DNA of 64,000 bases, from NCBI RefSeq assembly GCF_001875655.1, contig NZ_MKEQ01000001.1:2604001-2668000 (forward strand), given 5' to 3'. Below are positions 45,634 to 56,479 of this stretch, piece by piece. A model generated the notes under the pieces. The model saw only the letters and a list, made by a program, of their open reading frames with translations, was not told the origin of the DNA and did no database searches. The DNA is from Enterobacter hormaechei ATCC 49162 (GTDB taxonomy: Bacteria; Pseudomonadota; Gammaproteobacteria; Enterobacterales; Enterobacteriaceae). Each line of letters begins with the position of its first letter. The first letter of the stretch is position 1. A program made the translations under genes and the position numbers.

Positions 45634-48081
45634 GTGAAAAATGACAATGCAGTGCAACACAACAACCAGACTGCTTCTGAGCAGACACTATCCCCGGACG
45701 AGGGCCACGTATTGCATAAGGTGAGAGATCCCGTGTGCGGGATGGCCATCCTGCCCGACAGGGCGCACAGCAGCATTCGATACCAGGACCATCAACTTTA
45801 TTTCTGCTCCGCCAGCTGTGAGAGTAAATTTAAAGCCCATCCCGATCGTTATCTTACCGAAGATGCCAGTGAACATTCCCATCACCATCACCACGATCAT
45901 CACGAAGTCAGCCCTGATCAGATAAAACAGCCTCACCACCAGGCGGAAAAAGAGAATTCTGAAGGTGTGTGGACATGTCCGATGCACCCGGAGATACGCC
46001 GCAGTGGTCCCGGAAGCTGTCCTGTCTGTGGAATGGCACTGGAGCCGCTCGTAGCTACGGCATCCACGGGGCCGAGTGATGAACTTCACGACATGACAAG
46101 ACGCTTCTGGCTGGGGTTGTTGCTGGCGTTTCCGGTTCTGGTACTCGAAATGGGATCTCATCTGTTTCCCGAGTTGAGGAATACAGTACCGCCACAGTAC
46201 AACACATGGCTGCAGCTGCTTCTGGCCTCCCCTGTCGTGTTGTGGTGTGGCTGGCCATTCTTCGCCCGGGCCGGAATGTCGTTACGTAACCGCTCCCTGA
46301 ATATGTTTACCCTTGTTGCAATGGGGACCGGCGTAGCCTGGGTTTACAGCGTCATTGCAACCGTCTTCCCCTCCTGGTTTCCTGCATCGTTCAGAAACAT
46401 GGATGGCCTGGTGGCCGTTTATTTTGAAGCCGCAGCAGTTATTACGGTGCTTGTTCTGCTGGGACAGGTTCTTGAGCTGCGGGCACGGGAACAAACCTCA
46501 GGCGCCATTACTGCGCTTCTGAACCTTGCCCCCAAAACCGCCAGACGGCTGGATCATGACGGTCATGAAACGGATATTAATGCGGAAGATGTCCTGCCTG
46601 GCGATAAGCTCCGCATCAGACCTGGAGAGAGTATTCCGGTCGACGGTATCGTGATCGAAGGCAAAACAACCGTTGATGAATCGATGGTGACCGGGGAATC
46701 TATGCCGGTTACCAAAACGGAGGGTGACCCTGTCATCGGGGGGACCATTAATCAGACAGGGAGTCTCATCATCCGTGCAGAGAAAGTCGGTGATGAAACA
46801 ATGCTCTCACGAATTGTTCAGATGGTCGCTGATGCACAGCGTTCGCGTGCCCCCATCCAGAGAATGGCTGACAGCGTTTCAGGCTGGTTTGTTCCTCTGG
46901 TGATACTTATCGCGGTTGTTGCTTTCGTGATCTGGTCTGTCTGGGGGCCCGAGCCCAGGATGGCGCACGGTCTCATTGCGGCTGTGTCGGTCCTGATTAT
47001 TGCCTGTCCCTGCGCGCTGGGGCTGGCCACGCCGATGTCGATAATGGTGGGGGTGGGCAAAGGAGCCCAGGCCGGGGTGTTAATCAGGAATGCCGAAGCC
47101 CTTGAGCGTCTTGAAAAAGTGGACACGCTGGTTGTCGACAAAACAGGCACGCTCACGGAAGGTTCGCCTACGGTGACAGGGATTATCAGTCTCAATCCGG
47201 GTGGGGAAACATCTCTTTTGCGTGTAACAGCCGCAGTGGAAAAAGGCTCGCAGCATCCGCTGGGTATGGCAGTAGTTAAAGCAGCACAGGAAAAGGGGAT
47301 CGCAATACCCGCAGTCACTCATTTCGATGCACCGTCGGGTAAAGGTGTCTCAGGCGATGTCGAAGGTCAACGGGTTGTTATTGGTAATGAACTGGCTATG
47401 CAGGAAAACAGTATAGTTATTGATAATCAAAAGGCCGTTGCGGATACGTTGCGGATGGAAGGCGCTACCGTTATCTATGTGGCCACAGACGGGGACCTTG
47501 CAGGCCTGATAGCTATCTCGGATCCCGTGAAAACAACCACGCCGGATGCGCTTAAAGCTTTGCGTCAGGCGGGGATCCGCATCGTTATGCTCACCGGGGA
47601 TAACCAGCTTACTGCTGAAGCTGTCGCACGGAAACTGGGAATAGATGAGGTTGAAGCCGGAATTCTGCCGGATGGCAAAAAAGCAGTGATAACCCGACTG
47701 AAAGAGTCTGGCCATGTGGTTGCGATGGCCGGAGACGGTGTGAATGATGCCCCGGCGCTGGCAGCGGCTGACGTGGGTATAGCCATGGGAACGGGTACAG
47801 ATGTGGCAATTGAAAGTGCCGGAGTCACCCTTCTCAAAGGCGACTTGATGATACTGAACAGGGCCCGTCATCTGTCAGAGATCACCATGAAAAATATCCG
47901 TCAGAATCTGTTTTTTGCATTTATCTACAACGCACTTGGCGTGCCTGTGGCTGCAGGTCTGCTTTATCCTGTGTATGGAATACTGCTGTCGCCAGTTATT
48001 GCGGCGGCGGCCATGGCTCTTTCCTCCGTCAGCGTCATTGTGAATGCGTTGCGTCTGAAAAGTGTCAGGCTCGGGAAATAA
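45634..48081 (+). CDS. silP: P1B-type Ag+/Cu+ exporting ATPase SilP
   Basis: An 815-residue inner-membrane pump. It lacks the classic CxxC ferredoxin-like domains; instead the N terminus has a YHS-type domain (VCGMAIL ... [10 protein letters not shown]), a His-rich run ([11 protein letters not shown]) and a heavy-metal-binding WTCPMHPEI ... CPVCGM module. The transport motif is Cys458-Pro-Cys460, the phosphorylated Asp is 502 (DKTGT), and GDGVNDAPA closes the catalytic core. The start is GTG behind AAGGAGAG. It exports cytosolic Ag+/Cu+ to the periplasm. Confidence 0.96.
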   Translation: MKNDNAVQHNNQTASEQTLSPDEGHVLHKVRDPVCGMAILPDRAHSSIRYQDHQLYFCSASCESKFKAHPDRYLTEDASEHSHHHHHDHHEVSPDQIKQPHHQAEKENSEGVWTCPMHPEIRRSGPGSCPVCGMALEPLVATASTGPSDELHDMTRRFWLGLLLAFPVLVLEMGSHLFPELRNTVPPQYNTWLQLLLASPVVLWCGWPFFARAGMSLRNRSLNMFTLVAMGTGVAWVYSVIATVFPSWFPASFRNMDGLVAVYFEAAAVITVLVLLGQVLELRAREQTSGAITALLNLAPKTARRLDHDGHETDINAEDVLPGDKLRIRPGESIPVDGIVIEGKTTVDESMVTGESMPVTKTEGDPVIGGTINQTGSLIIRAEKVGDETMLSRIVQMVADAQRSRAPIQRMADSVSGWFVPLVILIAVVAFVIWSVWGPEPRMAHGLIAAVSVLIIACPCALGLATPMSIMVGVGKGAQAGVLIRNAEALERLEKVDTLVVDKTGTLTEGSPTVTGIISLNPGGETSLLRVTAAVEKGSQHPLGMAVVKAAQEKGIAIPAVTHFDAPSGKGVSGDVEGQRVVIGNELAMQENSIVIDNQKAVADTLRMEGATVIYVATDGDLAGLIAISDPVKTTTPDALKALRQAGIRIVMLTGDNQLTAEAVARKLGIDEVEAGILPDGKKAVITRLKESGHVVAMAGDGVNDAPALAAADVGIAMGTGTDVAIESAGVTLLKGDLMILNRARHLSEITMKNIRQNLFFAFIYNALGVPVAAGLLYPVYGILLSPVIAAAAMALSSVSVIVNALRLKSVRLGK

Positions 48082-48121
48082 CACTGAGTGAAGGGTCAGT
48101 TACGAACAGAAGGAGTCCAGT

Positions 48122-48319
48122 ATGAAAAGTACCACCTATGCGCTTATTGCTGTCGCCGCGATCGCGGCATTTGCCCTCCTGCGCGAACACTGGTCACATG
48201 TGGCAGGTTACTGGCCATATCTGTTATTGCTGGTCTGCCCGCTAATGCATCTTTTCCACGGCCACGGAGGGCATGGAGATCATCAACATCACGGAAGTGA
48301 AAACGATAAAAAAAATTAA
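48122..48319 (+). CDS. Small His-rich DUF2933 membrane protein
   Basis: 65 residues with two hydrophobic segments (about 5-20 and 31-42) and a His/Gly tail (HLFHGHGGHGDHQHHG) that would bind metal. It follows silP by 40 bases behind GAAGGAG, so it is co-expressed. Members of DUF2933 recur in copper/silver loci; function unknown, perhaps an accessory metal ligand for SilP. Confidence 0.85.
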   Translation: MKSTTYALIAVAAIAAFALLREHWSHVAGYWPYLLLLVCPLMHLFHGHGGHGDHQHHGSENDKKN

Positions 48320-48352
48320 TCCGGCAGACGGGGCCGCGTCGCGGTCCCGTTA

Positions 48353-49090
48353 TCAGTCCAGGTATCGTTCGTAGTCTCTGGCATGCGCAAAGGCATGCTG
48401 TTCGAGTTTGTTATCAGCGGGTGCCGCTGCCCGGAACGCCAGAGAGTTAACAGGGTTGTTATTGATGACCAGCTCGTAATGCAGATGAGGACCGGATGAA
48501 CGTCCGCTGTTACCGGATAACGCAATAGCACCTCCCCGTGTAACCCTGGCCCCTTTAGTAACGAGTATTTTATTGAGGTGGAGATAGCGAGTTTTAACAC
48601 CGGCTTTTCCCGTTACTTCAACAAAATATCCCATGGTACTGTTGTATTCGGCCCGGGTGATTTTTCCGTCGATGACGCTGACTATTTTCGTGTTCATGGG
48701 CATGGAATAATCAATGCCATTATGGGGACTCACTTTTCCCGATACCGGGTTAAGTCTTGCAGGATTGAAAGGCGAACTGAGTCTTGCTGTGGCCGGTAAC
48801 GGATAATCGAGACTGCCTTTCCCGGAAGTATCGGAAAGGTTATAGAACTTTTTATCTGATATACGATACGCCGTGTAATTAAATGAACCGGACGTAAATT
48901 TATAGGCCACGACACGTGATTTTCCCGCTTTCTTTTGCAGTACGAGTTTTAATGATTCATTTTTTTTCAAATGCCGCAGATTAAACCGGGAAGGCAAGGA
49001 GCGCTGAAGAGTAGCGATCTCGTTCGATTCCAGCCCCGAGCGGGTGGCTGAAAGGTAGGCATTTTCTTTTACGACATCGGTAGAATACAT
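48353..49090 (-). CDS. pcoG: M23-family metallopeptidase-like protein PcoG
   Basis: 245 residues with a C-terminal LytM domain: zinc/catalytic motifs HNGIDY and HLHYEL are intact. The N-terminal part (LQRSLPSRFNLRHLKKNESLKLV) resembles the OapA/LysM-like region of MepM-type endopeptidases. No signal peptide or membrane segment is visible, and an in-frame TAA stands directly before the ATG, so the start cannot be extended; it may be an N-terminally shortened version. It lies convergent to silP on the sil/pco border. The symbol follows usage for this position in copper islands. Confidence 0.8.
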   Translation of the reverse strand: MYSTDVVKENAYLSATRSGLESNEIATLQRSLPSRFNLRHLKKNESLKLVLQKKAGKSRVVAYKFTSGSFNYTAYRISDKKFYNLSDTSGKGSLDYPLPATARLSSPFNPARLNPVSGKVSPHNGIDYSMPMNTKIVSVIDGKITRAEYNSTMGYFVEVTGKAGVKTRYLHLNKILVTKGARVTRGGAIALSGNSGRSSGPHLHYELVINNNPVNSLAFRAAAPADNKLEQHAFAHARDYERYLD

Positions 49091-49182
49091 TTACTGGAAT
49101 TCGCCGTTAGCATGAACACTGCGGCGTATGCTAGGGGTTTTCAGGAGGCGTGTCATCTGTCAGTTAATCGGGAGCACCGTTG

Positions 49183-49269
49183 ATGGTCGTCATTTTTGTA
49201 ACATATCTTGTTTCCCGTTTGCTCCTGAAGCTCTGGGAACTGTATGACCAGCCCGACGGTGATGATTAA
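49183..49269 (+). CDS. Possible 28-residue membrane microprotein
   Basis: ATG behind GGGAG at eight bases opens a 28-codon frame. It encodes one hydrophobic segment (VVIFVTYLVSRLLLKLW) with a charged C-terminal tail rich in Asp. It lies in the 288-base gap between pcoG and pcoE1. It has a good ribosome site and a membrane-like sequence, but a frame this short could be chance. Confidence 0.35.
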   Translation: MVVIFVTYLVSRLLLKLWELYDQPDGDD

Positions 49270-49378
49270 CGGGACTGAAACAGGTTACGGCAGAGCAATA
49301 TGGGGCTCATGTCCTGCTACGTAACCCGTCAGTAAAGCCCTGCTGCGCACCTGACGCTAAGCACTAACCCGCCTGCAG

Positions 49379-49828
49379 TTACCTGGTCGAATACAGCCCG
49401 CGAAGCTTTCTTGCCTGCGTCTGATGTGCTTCCGCACCGGCATTATTGACCTGCTCATGCACGAGAGCGGCTTTTTCTCCGGCATTCAGTTCGTTAAAAG
49501 AAGAAGACGAGGTCTTTGAATTTGCATCACTGCCGGACAGCATTTTTTTATGTTCCTCAATCATTTTCTGATGCGCATAGGACGCGCTGTTGTTCATAAA
49601 TGAATGAGCAACAATGGCCCTTTCATGTTCATTCATTTCAGAGAATGAGGGCGTGTTGTTTTTATTAACCCTGTCCGGTAAGTTTTCATGCGTCGAGGAA
49701 TTCACATGACTGACGGCTGAGGCATTATTAACAAATCGATGTGCTTCATGGGCAATATCACTGGACTGAGCAAAAGCTGCCCCACAAAATAAAGCTGTAA
49801 ACGCAGTGGTCGTGATTAATATATTCAT
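49379..49828 (-). CDS. pcoE1: Periplasmic metal-binding protein PcoE1 (SilE/PcoE family)
   Basis: 149 residues with a signal peptide (MNILITTTAFTALFCGAAFA). The mature chain holds four to five degenerate repeats of the family: an AHxxVNN unit, NEHERAIVAHSFMNNSASYAHQ, and AGEKAALVHEQVNNAGAEAHQ, rich in His. Divergent from pcoA across a 234-base control region with a palindrome. It probably buffers Cu+/Ag+ as SilE does. Confidence 0.85.
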   Translation of the reverse strand: MNILITTTAFTALFCGAAFAQSSDIAHEAHRFVNNASAVSHVNSSTHENLPDRVNKNNTPSFSEMNEHERAIVAHSFMNNSASYAHQKMIEEHKKMLSGSDANSKTSSSSFNELNAGEKAALVHEQVNNAGAEAHQTQARKLRGLYSTR

Positions 49829-49928
49829 GTGTAATTACCTTCTGAGGTACATAAAAGATGTCCTTATGATCATATATAAAAATAATCAACCTGTGGGGAA
49901 GATGACGTAAATGTAATACAGCTATGTA

Positions 49929-49946
49929 CATTACACGATTGTAATG
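49929..49946. promoter_or_regulatory. Palindrome between pcoE1 and pcoA, likely PcoR/CusR-family site
   Basis: CATTACA-CGAT-TGTAATG, a perfect 7-bp inverted repeat in the divergent control region. It resembles the cop-box class bound by CopR/PcoR more than the AATGACA form seen at sil. A second, wider TGTAAT...ATTACA pair overlaps it on the left. Confidence 0.7.
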
Positions 49947-50062
49947 AATTTGTTTCTTAAGGTGTGCTAGATTCATTTCATTGTAAGTGGATGAACCAGT
50001 AATTTAATTTAAATCGGTTCTCGAATTCTGTCAGTAACCATACTTTAAATAAGGGAATGCGC

Positions 50063-51880
50063 ATGCTGTTGAAAACGTCTCGACGAACTTTCCTGAAGGG
50101 GTTAACCCTCTCTGGCGTAGCCGGAAGTCTTGGCGTATGGAGTTTCAATGCGCGTTCCAGTCTGAGCCTGCCAGTTGCCGCATCCCTGCAGGGTACTCAG
50201 TTTGACCTGACCATTGGTGAAACGGCCGTCAATATCACGGGCAGTGAGCGTCAGGCCAAAACAATCAATGGAGGCCTGCCGGGGCCCGTTCTTCGCTGGA
50301 AAGAAGGTGACACCATTACCCTGAAGGTCAAAAACCGTCTTAATGAACAGACGTCCATTCACTGGCACGGCATTATTCTTCCGGCCAATATGGATGGTGT
50401 TCCGGGGCTGAGTTTTATGGGCATAGAGCCTGATGATACCTACGTTTACACCTTTAAGGTTAAGCAGAACGGGACTTACTGGTACCACAGCCATTCCGGT
50501 CTGCAGGAACAGGAGGGGGTATACGGTGCCATTATCATCGATGCCGGGGAGCCAGAACCGTTTACTTACGATCGTGAGCATGTGGTCATGTTGTCTGACT
50601 GGACCGATGAAAATCCTCACAGCCTGCTGAAAAAATTAAAAAAACAGTCGGATTACTACAATTTCAATAAACCAACCGTTGGCTCTTTTTTCCGCGACGT
50701 GAATACCAGGGGGCTGTCAGCCACCATTGCCGATCGGAAAATGTGGGCTGAAATGAAAATGAATCCGACTGACCTCGCGGATGTCAGTGGCTACACCTAC
50801 ACCTATCTCATGAACGGGCAGGCCCCGCTGAAAAACTGGACCGGACTGTTCCGTCCCGGTGAAAAGATACGCTTACGGTTTATCAACGGCTCGGCAATGA
50901 CCTATTTCGATATCCGTATCCCCGGGCTGAAAATGACGGTCGTGGCTGCAGATGGCCAGTATGTAAACCCGGTTACCGTTGACGAATTCAGGATTGCCGT
51001 TGCCGAAACCTATGATGTCATTGTGGAGCCTCAGGGTGAGGCCTATACCATCTTCGCACAATCCATGGACAGGACCGGTTACGCTCGAGGGACACTGGCC
51101 ACGAGAGAGGGGTTAAGTGCTGCCGTTCCCCCCCTCGATCCCCGTCCTCTGTTGACCATGGAAGATATGGGTATGGGGGGAATGGGACATGATATGGCAG
51201 GAATGGACCACAGCCAGATGGGAGGCATGGATAACAGCGGAGAGATGATGTCTATGGACGGTGCTGACCTTCCGGATAGCGGGACATCCTCCGCGCCCAT
51301 GGATCACAGCAGCATGGCCGGTATGGATCATTCCCGGATGGCCGGAATGCCGGGTATGCAAAGTCATCCTGCGTCAGAAACGGATAACCCACTGGTTGAT
51401 ATGCAGGCGATGAGCGTCTCTCCGAAATTAAATGATCCGGGTATTGGTCTTCGAAATAACGGAAGAAAGGTTCTCACGTACGCGGATTTGAAAAGCCGCT
51501 TTGAGGATCCTGACGGACGTGAACCTGGCCGTACCATAGAACTGCATTTAACCGGCCACATGGAAAAGTTTGCCTGGTCATTTAACGGAATCAAGTTTTC
51601 AGATGCCGCACCGGTGCTGCTGAAATACGGTGAGCGGCTCAGGATCACGCTGATCAACGATACCATGATGACTCACCCCATTCACCTGCATGGTATGTGG
51701 AGCGATCTGGAAGATGAAAACGGTAATTTCATGGTTCGTAAACACACAATAGATGTTCCCCCTGGTACAAAACGCAGTTACAGAGTGACAGCAGATGCGC
51801 TTGGCCGCTGGGCGTATCACTGCCATTTGCTCTATCACATGGAAATGGGAATGTTTCGTGAAGTCCGGGTGGAGGAATGA
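50063..51880 (+). CDS. pcoA: Multicopper oxidase PcoA
   Basis: 605 residues, the known PcoA length. A twin-arginine signal (SRRTFLKGL) indicates export as a folded, copper-loaded enzyme. The four copper-ligand regions are HWHG, YHSHSG, HPIHLHG and [13 protein letters not shown] Met-rich insert ([20 protein letters not shown] and later repeats, about residues 365-440) captures Cu+. It oxidises Cu+ to less toxic Cu2+. ATG 50063 is chosen over 50057 because AAGGGA is only properly spaced from the former. Confidence 0.96.
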   Translation: MLLKTSRRTFLKGLTLSGVAGSLGVWSFNARSSLSLPVAASLQGTQFDLTIGETAVNITGSERQAKTINGGLPGPVLRWKEGDTITLKVKNRLNEQTSIHWHGIILPANMDGVPGLSFMGIEPDDTYVYTFKVKQNGTYWYHSHSGLQEQEGVYGAIIIDAGEPEPFTYDREHVVMLSDWTDENPHSLLKKLKKQSDYYNFNKPTVGSFFRDVNTRGLSATIADRKMWAEMKMNPTDLADVSGYTYTYLMNGQAPLKNWTGLFRPGEKIRLRFINGSAMTYFDIRIPGLKMTVVAADGQYVNPVTVDEFRIAVAETYDVIVEPQGEAYTIFAQSMDRTGYARGTLATREGLSAAVPPLDPRPLLTMEDMGMGGMGHDMAGMDHSQMGGMDNSGEMMSMDGADLPDSGTSSAPMDHSSMAGMDHSRMAGMPGMQSHPASETDNPLVDMQAMSVSPKLNDPGIGLRNNGRKVLTYADLKSRFEDPDGREPGRTIELHLTGHMEKFAWSFNGIKFSDAAPVLLKYGERLRITLINDTMMTHPIHLHGMWSDLEDENGNFMVRKHTIDVPPGTKRSYRVTADALGRWAYHCHLLYHMEMGMFREVRVEE

Positions 51881-51885
51881 TGCGA

Positions 51886-52776
51886 ATGAAGAGAAATTTG
51901 AAGGCCATACCTGTTCTGGTCGCCGGTTTGTTTACCTCACAGCTTTCTATTGCGGCGGGCTCCGTCTCTGCAGATCCCCACGCCGGGCACGACATGTCTG
52001 CCATGCAGATGCCAGCAGATGAGAATTTCACTGAGATGACGTCAATGGAGCCCATTGTAACTGAGAGCAGAACGCCAATTCCGCCTGTTACCGATGCCGA
52101 CCGGAAGGCTGCATTCGGCAATTTACAGGGGCATGCGATTCACGACAGTGCGATTAATTATCTGGTTCTGCTGGATCAACTGGAATGGCAACGGTCGGAT
52201 AACACCAACAATTTCAGCTGGAGTGTTAACAGCTGGATTGGAGGCGACACAGATCGGATTTGGCTAAAGAGTGAAGGTGAACGAAGCAATGGGGAAACGG
52301 AGGCGGCTGAAGCGCAGTTACTCTGGGGACATGCGGTTGGCCCATGGTGGGATTTGGTTGCGGGTGTCAGGCAGGATTTCAGACCTGCTTCTGCCCGGAC
52401 CTGGGCTGCTGTCGGTTTTCAGGGGCTGGCACTCTATAATTTTGAGTCTGAAATTACGGGTTTTGTCAGTAATGGCGGAAAAGCAGCCCTTCGTCTGGGA
52501 GGAGAATACGACGTTTTACTGACTAACCGGCTCATACTCCAGCCATCCTATGAGGTGAATTTCTACAGTCAGGATGATGAATCGCGGGGTCGCGGCAGGG
52601 GACTGACTGACACAGAGCTGGGGCTCCGGCTGCGCTATGAAATACGCCGTGAGTTTGCACCCTATATAGGCGTTTCCTGGAATCAACTTTACGGGAAAAC
52701 ATCCGATATGGCGAAAAGAGAAGGTGAGAAAGACCATCAGGTAGTATTCCTGGCGGGAGCCAGAATCTGGTTTTAA
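51886..52776 (+). CDS. pcoB: Outer-membrane copper resistance protein PcoB
   Basis: 296 residues with a signal peptide ([23 protein letters not shown]) and a Met/His-rich linker ([13 protein letters not shown]). Antiparallel beta strands end in ...[11 protein letters not shown], the terminal Phe of an outer-membrane barrel. It probably lets copper or PcoA product cross the outer membrane. Two further ATGs lie upstream (51877, 51880); the third matches the PcoB reference length. Confidence 0.93.
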   Translation: MKRNLKAIPVLVAGLFTSQLSIAAGSVSADPHAGHDMSAMQMPADENFTEMTSMEPIVTESRTPIPPVTDADRKAAFGNLQGHAIHDSAINYLVLLDQLEWQRSDNTNNFSWSVNSWIGGDTDRIWLKSEGERSNGETEAAEAQLLWGHAVGPWWDLVAGVRQDFRPASARTWAAVGFQGLALYNFESEITGFVSNGGKAALRLGGEYDVLLTNRLILQPSYEVNFYSQDDESRGRGRGLTDTELGLRLRYEIRREFAPYIGVSWNQLYGKTSDMAKREGEKDHQVVFLAGARIWF

Positions 52777-52815
52777 CGCACTGATATAAAACACTCAACT
52801 AAACAGGTAAATAAA

Positions 52816-53196
52816 ATGTCGATTTTAAATAAAGCCATTCTTACAGGTGGCCTCGTTATGGGCGTTGCTTTCTCTGCTATGGCCCATCCGGAATTAAAAA
52901 GCTCTGTGCCACAGGCTGATTCAGCCGTAGCGGCCCCGGAAAAGATTCAGCTTAATTTCTCGGAAAATCTGACCGTGAAATTCTCAGGTGCAAAATTAAC
53001 GATGACGGGTATGAAAGGCATGTCATCACATTCTCCGATGCCGGTCGCGGCAAAAGTGGCGCCAGGCGCTGACCCTAAATCGATGGTCATTATTCCGCGA
53101 GAGCCTTTACCCGCTGGCACTTATCGTGTTGACTGGCGCGCGGTTTCTTCAGATACGCACCCTATTACCGGTAATTACACCTTTACAGTGAAGTAA
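52816..53196 (+). CDS. pcoC: Periplasmic copper chaperone PcoC
   Basis: 126 residues; signal peptide of 23 residues with cleavage at AMA|HPELKS, so the mature N-terminal His can bind Cu2+ together with the later His. The Cu+ site is the Met loop [14 protein letters not shown] small cupredoxin-like beta barrel that delivers copper to PcoD or PcoA. Followed by pcoD after four bases. Confidence 0.96.
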
Positions 53197-53200
53197 TATT

Positions 53201-54130
53201 ATGAACGACCTGATTATGATTGTTATTCGTTTTCTTCTTTATCTGGATTTGATGGTAATATTTGGATTGCCATTTTTTCAGATATATGGAATAAGCGGTG
53301 TCAGACATGAAACCTATAACCTGACTAATTTCAGGTCGTTTATAACTTTTGCTGTTGTTACAGGCATCATTCTTACTGGCATTAATATGCTCCTGGTATC
53401 TAATGCCATGAGTGGAGTAACTGACCTCAGAGAATTATCCATCCATGTTATCGAGATGGTGATAGAAGAAACTGATGTGGGTATTAGCTGGATTGTCAGG
53501 CTCTGTGCCCTGTTTACCACACTCGGTGCTTTGTTCCTTTACACTAATAAGAGAGTATTGTCCTGCCTGCTGATGACGATGAGTGGGGGCGTGGCGCTGG
53601 CTACACTTGCCTGGGGAGGACACGCCGTTATGCATGACGGTCTGCATTACTATCTCCATTTACTGAGCGATCTGACCCATCTCGGCGCTGCAGGTGCCTG
53701 GACAGGTGCTCTGGTTGCATTTGCTATCCTGCTGATGCGCAGAAACGAGCATAATGCACAGAGCGTCATTGTGATATCTGACTCCCTGGCAAAATTTGCC
53801 ACGGCAGGAACGGTGATTGTTGTAGCCCTGATCCTGAGTGCGCTGGTCAACTATCTGTATATTGCTGAGGGTAACTTAACTCCCTTATTCAACAGTTCCT
53901 GGGGGAGGATATTGCTTGCCAAGACGGCTCTGTTTGTTCTGATGCTTCTTCTGGCTGCAGCAAACCGGTTTCACCTGGGTCCCCGGCTTGAAGTTATGGT
54001 CAGGGAAGGGAATTATGATCGCAGCGTTGCCCTGATGCGAAACAGCATCCTGACAGAATTCGTTGTTGCGATTATCATTCTGGGCGCCGTAGCGTGGCTC
54101 GGAATGCTTGCTCCGTCTCAGGTCAGCTAG
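53201..54130 (+). CDS. pcoD: Inner-membrane copper protein PcoD
   Basis: 309 residues with eight predicted membrane segments. Conserved His/Met positions ([23 protein letters not shown]) are typical of the CopD family, which takes copper from PcoC across the inner membrane, possibly to load PcoA before Tat export. Tight spacing to pcoC. Confidence 0.94.
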
Positions 54131-54184
54131 GGGACAGCCAAAGCTCATGCGTGAGATTTTTACTTTCATATCAGCGAGTTGACC

Positions 54185-54865
54185 ATGCAGCGTATTTTAA
54201 TCGTTGAAGACGAACAAAAAACAGGTCGTTACCTGCAGCAGGGACTGGTTGAGGAAGGCTATCAGGCCGATCTCTTTAATAATGGCCGCGATGGTCTCGG
54301 GGCCGCGTCGAAGGGACAGTATGATTTGATAATACTGGACGTGATGCTGCCTTTCCTCGACGGGTGGCAAATCATCAGCGCACTGAGGGAGTCCGGGCAC
54401 GAAGAACCGGTCCTGTTTTTAACCGCAAAGGACAACGTGCGGGACAAAGTGAAAGGACTGGAGCTTGGCGCAGATGACTACCTGATTAAGCCCTTTGATT
54501 TTACGGAGCTGGTTGCACGTGTAAGAACCCTACTGCGCCGGGCACGCTCGCAGGCCGCAACAGTCTGCACCATCGCCGATATGACCGTTGATATGGTGCG
54601 CCGGACCGTGATCCGTTCGGGGAAGAAGATCCATCTCACCGGTAAAGAATACGTTCTGCTTGAGTTGCTGCTGCAACGCACCGGAGAAGTGTTACCCAGG
54701 AGTCTTATCTCGTCCCTGGTCTGGAACATGAATTTTGACAGTGATACGAATGTGATTGATGTCGCCGTGAGACGTCTGAGAAGTAAAATTGATGATGACT
54801 TTGAGCCAAAACTGATCCATACCGTTCGCGGTGCCGGATATGTCCTGGAGATCAGAGAAGAGTGA
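54185..54865 (+). CDS. pcoR: Copper response regulator PcoR
   Basis: A 226-residue OmpR-family regulator. Asp52 (LIILDVMLP) is the phosphorylation site and KPFDF the conserved Lys region; the C-terminal winged helix is close to that of SilR, with identical NMNFDSDTN residues, so the two systems may overlap on DNA. The frame opens two codons earlier at TTG. Overlaps pcoS. Confidence 0.95.
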   Translation: MQRILIVEDEQKTGRYLQQGLVEEGYQADLFNNGRDGLGAASKGQYDLIILDVMLPFLDGWQIISALRESGHEEPVLFLTAKDNVRDKVKGLELGADDYLIKPFDFTELVARVRTLLRRARSQAATVCTIADMTVDMVRRTVIRSGKKIHLTGKEYVLLELLLQRTGEVLPRSLISSLVWNMNFDSDTNVIDVAVRRLRSKIDDDFEPKLIHTVRGAGYVLEIREE

Positions 54866-56262
54866 GGTTCAAAATTTCCCTGACCACACGCCTGAGCCTG
54901 ATTTTTTCTGCGGTGATGCTTACGGTATGGTGGTTATCAAGTTTTATCCTGATTAGCACCCTTAATGGCTATTTCGATAATCAGGACCGCGATTTTCTGA
55001 CAGGTAAACTTCAGCTCACCGAAGAGTTTCTTAAAACAGAGACGTTCAGGAACAAAACGGATATTAAGTCATTATCAGAAAAAATAAACGATGCGATGGT
55101 GGGGCACAATGGCTTATTCATTTCTATAAAAAACATGGAAAATGAAAAAATTGTTGAACTCTATGCCAAAAATTCTGTTGTTCCAGCGGTCCTGCTTAAT
55201 AAGTCGGGTGATATTCTCGACTATATGATCCAGACGGAAGAAAATAACACCGTGTACCGCAGTATCTCGCGGCGGGTTGCCGTGACGCCGGAACAGGGTA
55301 AAAGCAAACATGTCATCATTACGGTTGCCACGGATACTGGGTATCACACCCTGTTTATGGACAAACTCAGTACCTGGCTGTTCTGGTTCAATATCGGTCT
55401 GGTCTTTATTTCTGTTTTTCTGGGCTGGCTGACCACACGTATTGGTCTGAAACCGCTACGGGAAATGACCAGTCTGGCTTCCTCCATGACCGTACACAGC
55501 CTGGATCAGCGTCTAAATCCCGATCTGGCTCCGCCGGAAATCTCTGAGACCATGCAGGAGTTCAATAATATGTTTGATCGCCTGGAGGGGGCATTCCGGA
55601 AACTGTCAGATTTCTCGTCTGACATCGCGCATGAGCTGCGCACACCAGTCAGTAATCTGATGATGCAGACGCAGTTTGCACTGGCTAAGGAAAGGGATGT
55701 TTCGCATTACCGCGAAATTTTATTCGCTAACCTGGAAGAACTGAAAAGGTTGTCACGAATGACCAGTGACATGCTTTTTCTGGCACGTTCAGAGCATGGT
55801 CTGCTGCGGCTGGATAAACATGATGTGGATCTGGCAGCCGAACTGAATGAATTACGTGAGTTGTTCGAGCCCCTGGCAGACGAAACAGGAAAGACAATCA
55901 CGGTTGAAGGAGAGGGCGTTGTTGCCGGAGACAGCGATATGCTCCGACGTGCTTTCAGTAACCTGCTTTCCAATGCAATCAAGTATTCTCCCGATAACAC
56001 CTGTACAGCGATACACCTTGAGCGTGACAGTGACTGTGTGAACGTGATGATTACGAATACGATGTCCGGCCAGGTTCCCGCTAATCTGGAACGTTTGTTT
56101 GACCGGTTCTATCGCGCAGACTCATCAAGGTTCTACAACACGGAAGGCGCGGGGCTGGGATTATCAATTACAAGGTCGATCATTCATGCTCACGGCGGCG
56201 AGCTGTCAGCAGAACAGCAGGGGCGTGAAATTGTGTTCAAAGTGCGCCTGTTAATGGATTAA
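54862..56262 (+). CDS. pcoS: Copper sensor histidine kinase PcoS
   Basis: 466 residues, GTG start inside the pcoR stop. Two membrane segments (about 12-32 and 170-190) enclose a periplasmic sensor domain; HAMP, H-box [15 protein letters not shown] and ATPase boxes ([23 protein letters not shown]) follow. It signals periplasmic copper to PcoR. Confidence 0.95.
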   Translation: MRFKISLTTRLSLIFSAVMLTVWWLSSFILISTLNGYFDNQDRDFLTGKLQLTEEFLKTETFRNKTDIKSLSEKINDAMVGHNGLFISIKNMENEKIVELYAKNSVVPAVLLNKSGDILDYMIQTEENNTVYRSISRRVAVTPEQGKSKHVIITVATDTGYHTLFMDKLSTWLFWFNIGLVFISVFLGWLTTRIGLKPLREMTSLASSMTVHSLDQRLNPDLAPPEISETMQEFNNMFDRLEGAFRKLSDFSSDIAHELRTPVSNLMMQTQFALAKERDVSHYREILFANLEELKRLSRMTSDMLFLARSEHGLLRLDKHDVDLAAELNELRELFEPLADETGKTITVEGEGVVAGDSDMLRRAFSNLLSNAIKYSPDNTCTAIHLERDSDCVNVMITNTMSGQVPANLERLFDRFYRADSSRFYNTEGAGLGLSITRSIIHAHGGELSAEQQGREIVFKVRLLMD

Positions 56263-56289
56263 TCCCGTTGTTCAGGAGAAACCTGGAAG

Positions 56290-56306
56290 GTGACAAAATT
56301 GTCATC
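56290..56306. promoter_or_regulatory. PcoR/CusR-type box upstream of pcoE2
   Basis: GTGACAAAATTGTCATC contains TGACA-4-TGTCA, close to the sil boxes. A further CAGTCA follows 5 bases on, at the same place as TGTCA after the silC box. It lies 174 bases before pcoE2, after pcoS, giving pcoE2 its own metal-inducible promoter. Confidence 0.8.
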
Positions 56307-56479
56307 ATTCAGTCACGCGATAAACAGAGGCGGTTTTTTATAATTATTCATAAATCAGGAGCAGCGTGATAACACAATCACCTGGTTCCTGGAGTGATGA
56401 TTAACCCGCCCTGAGATCAACTGCTTTCTCTGTTATAAGCCATTGATTGTTTGGGTATGTAAACACCGGAGACCCAACC

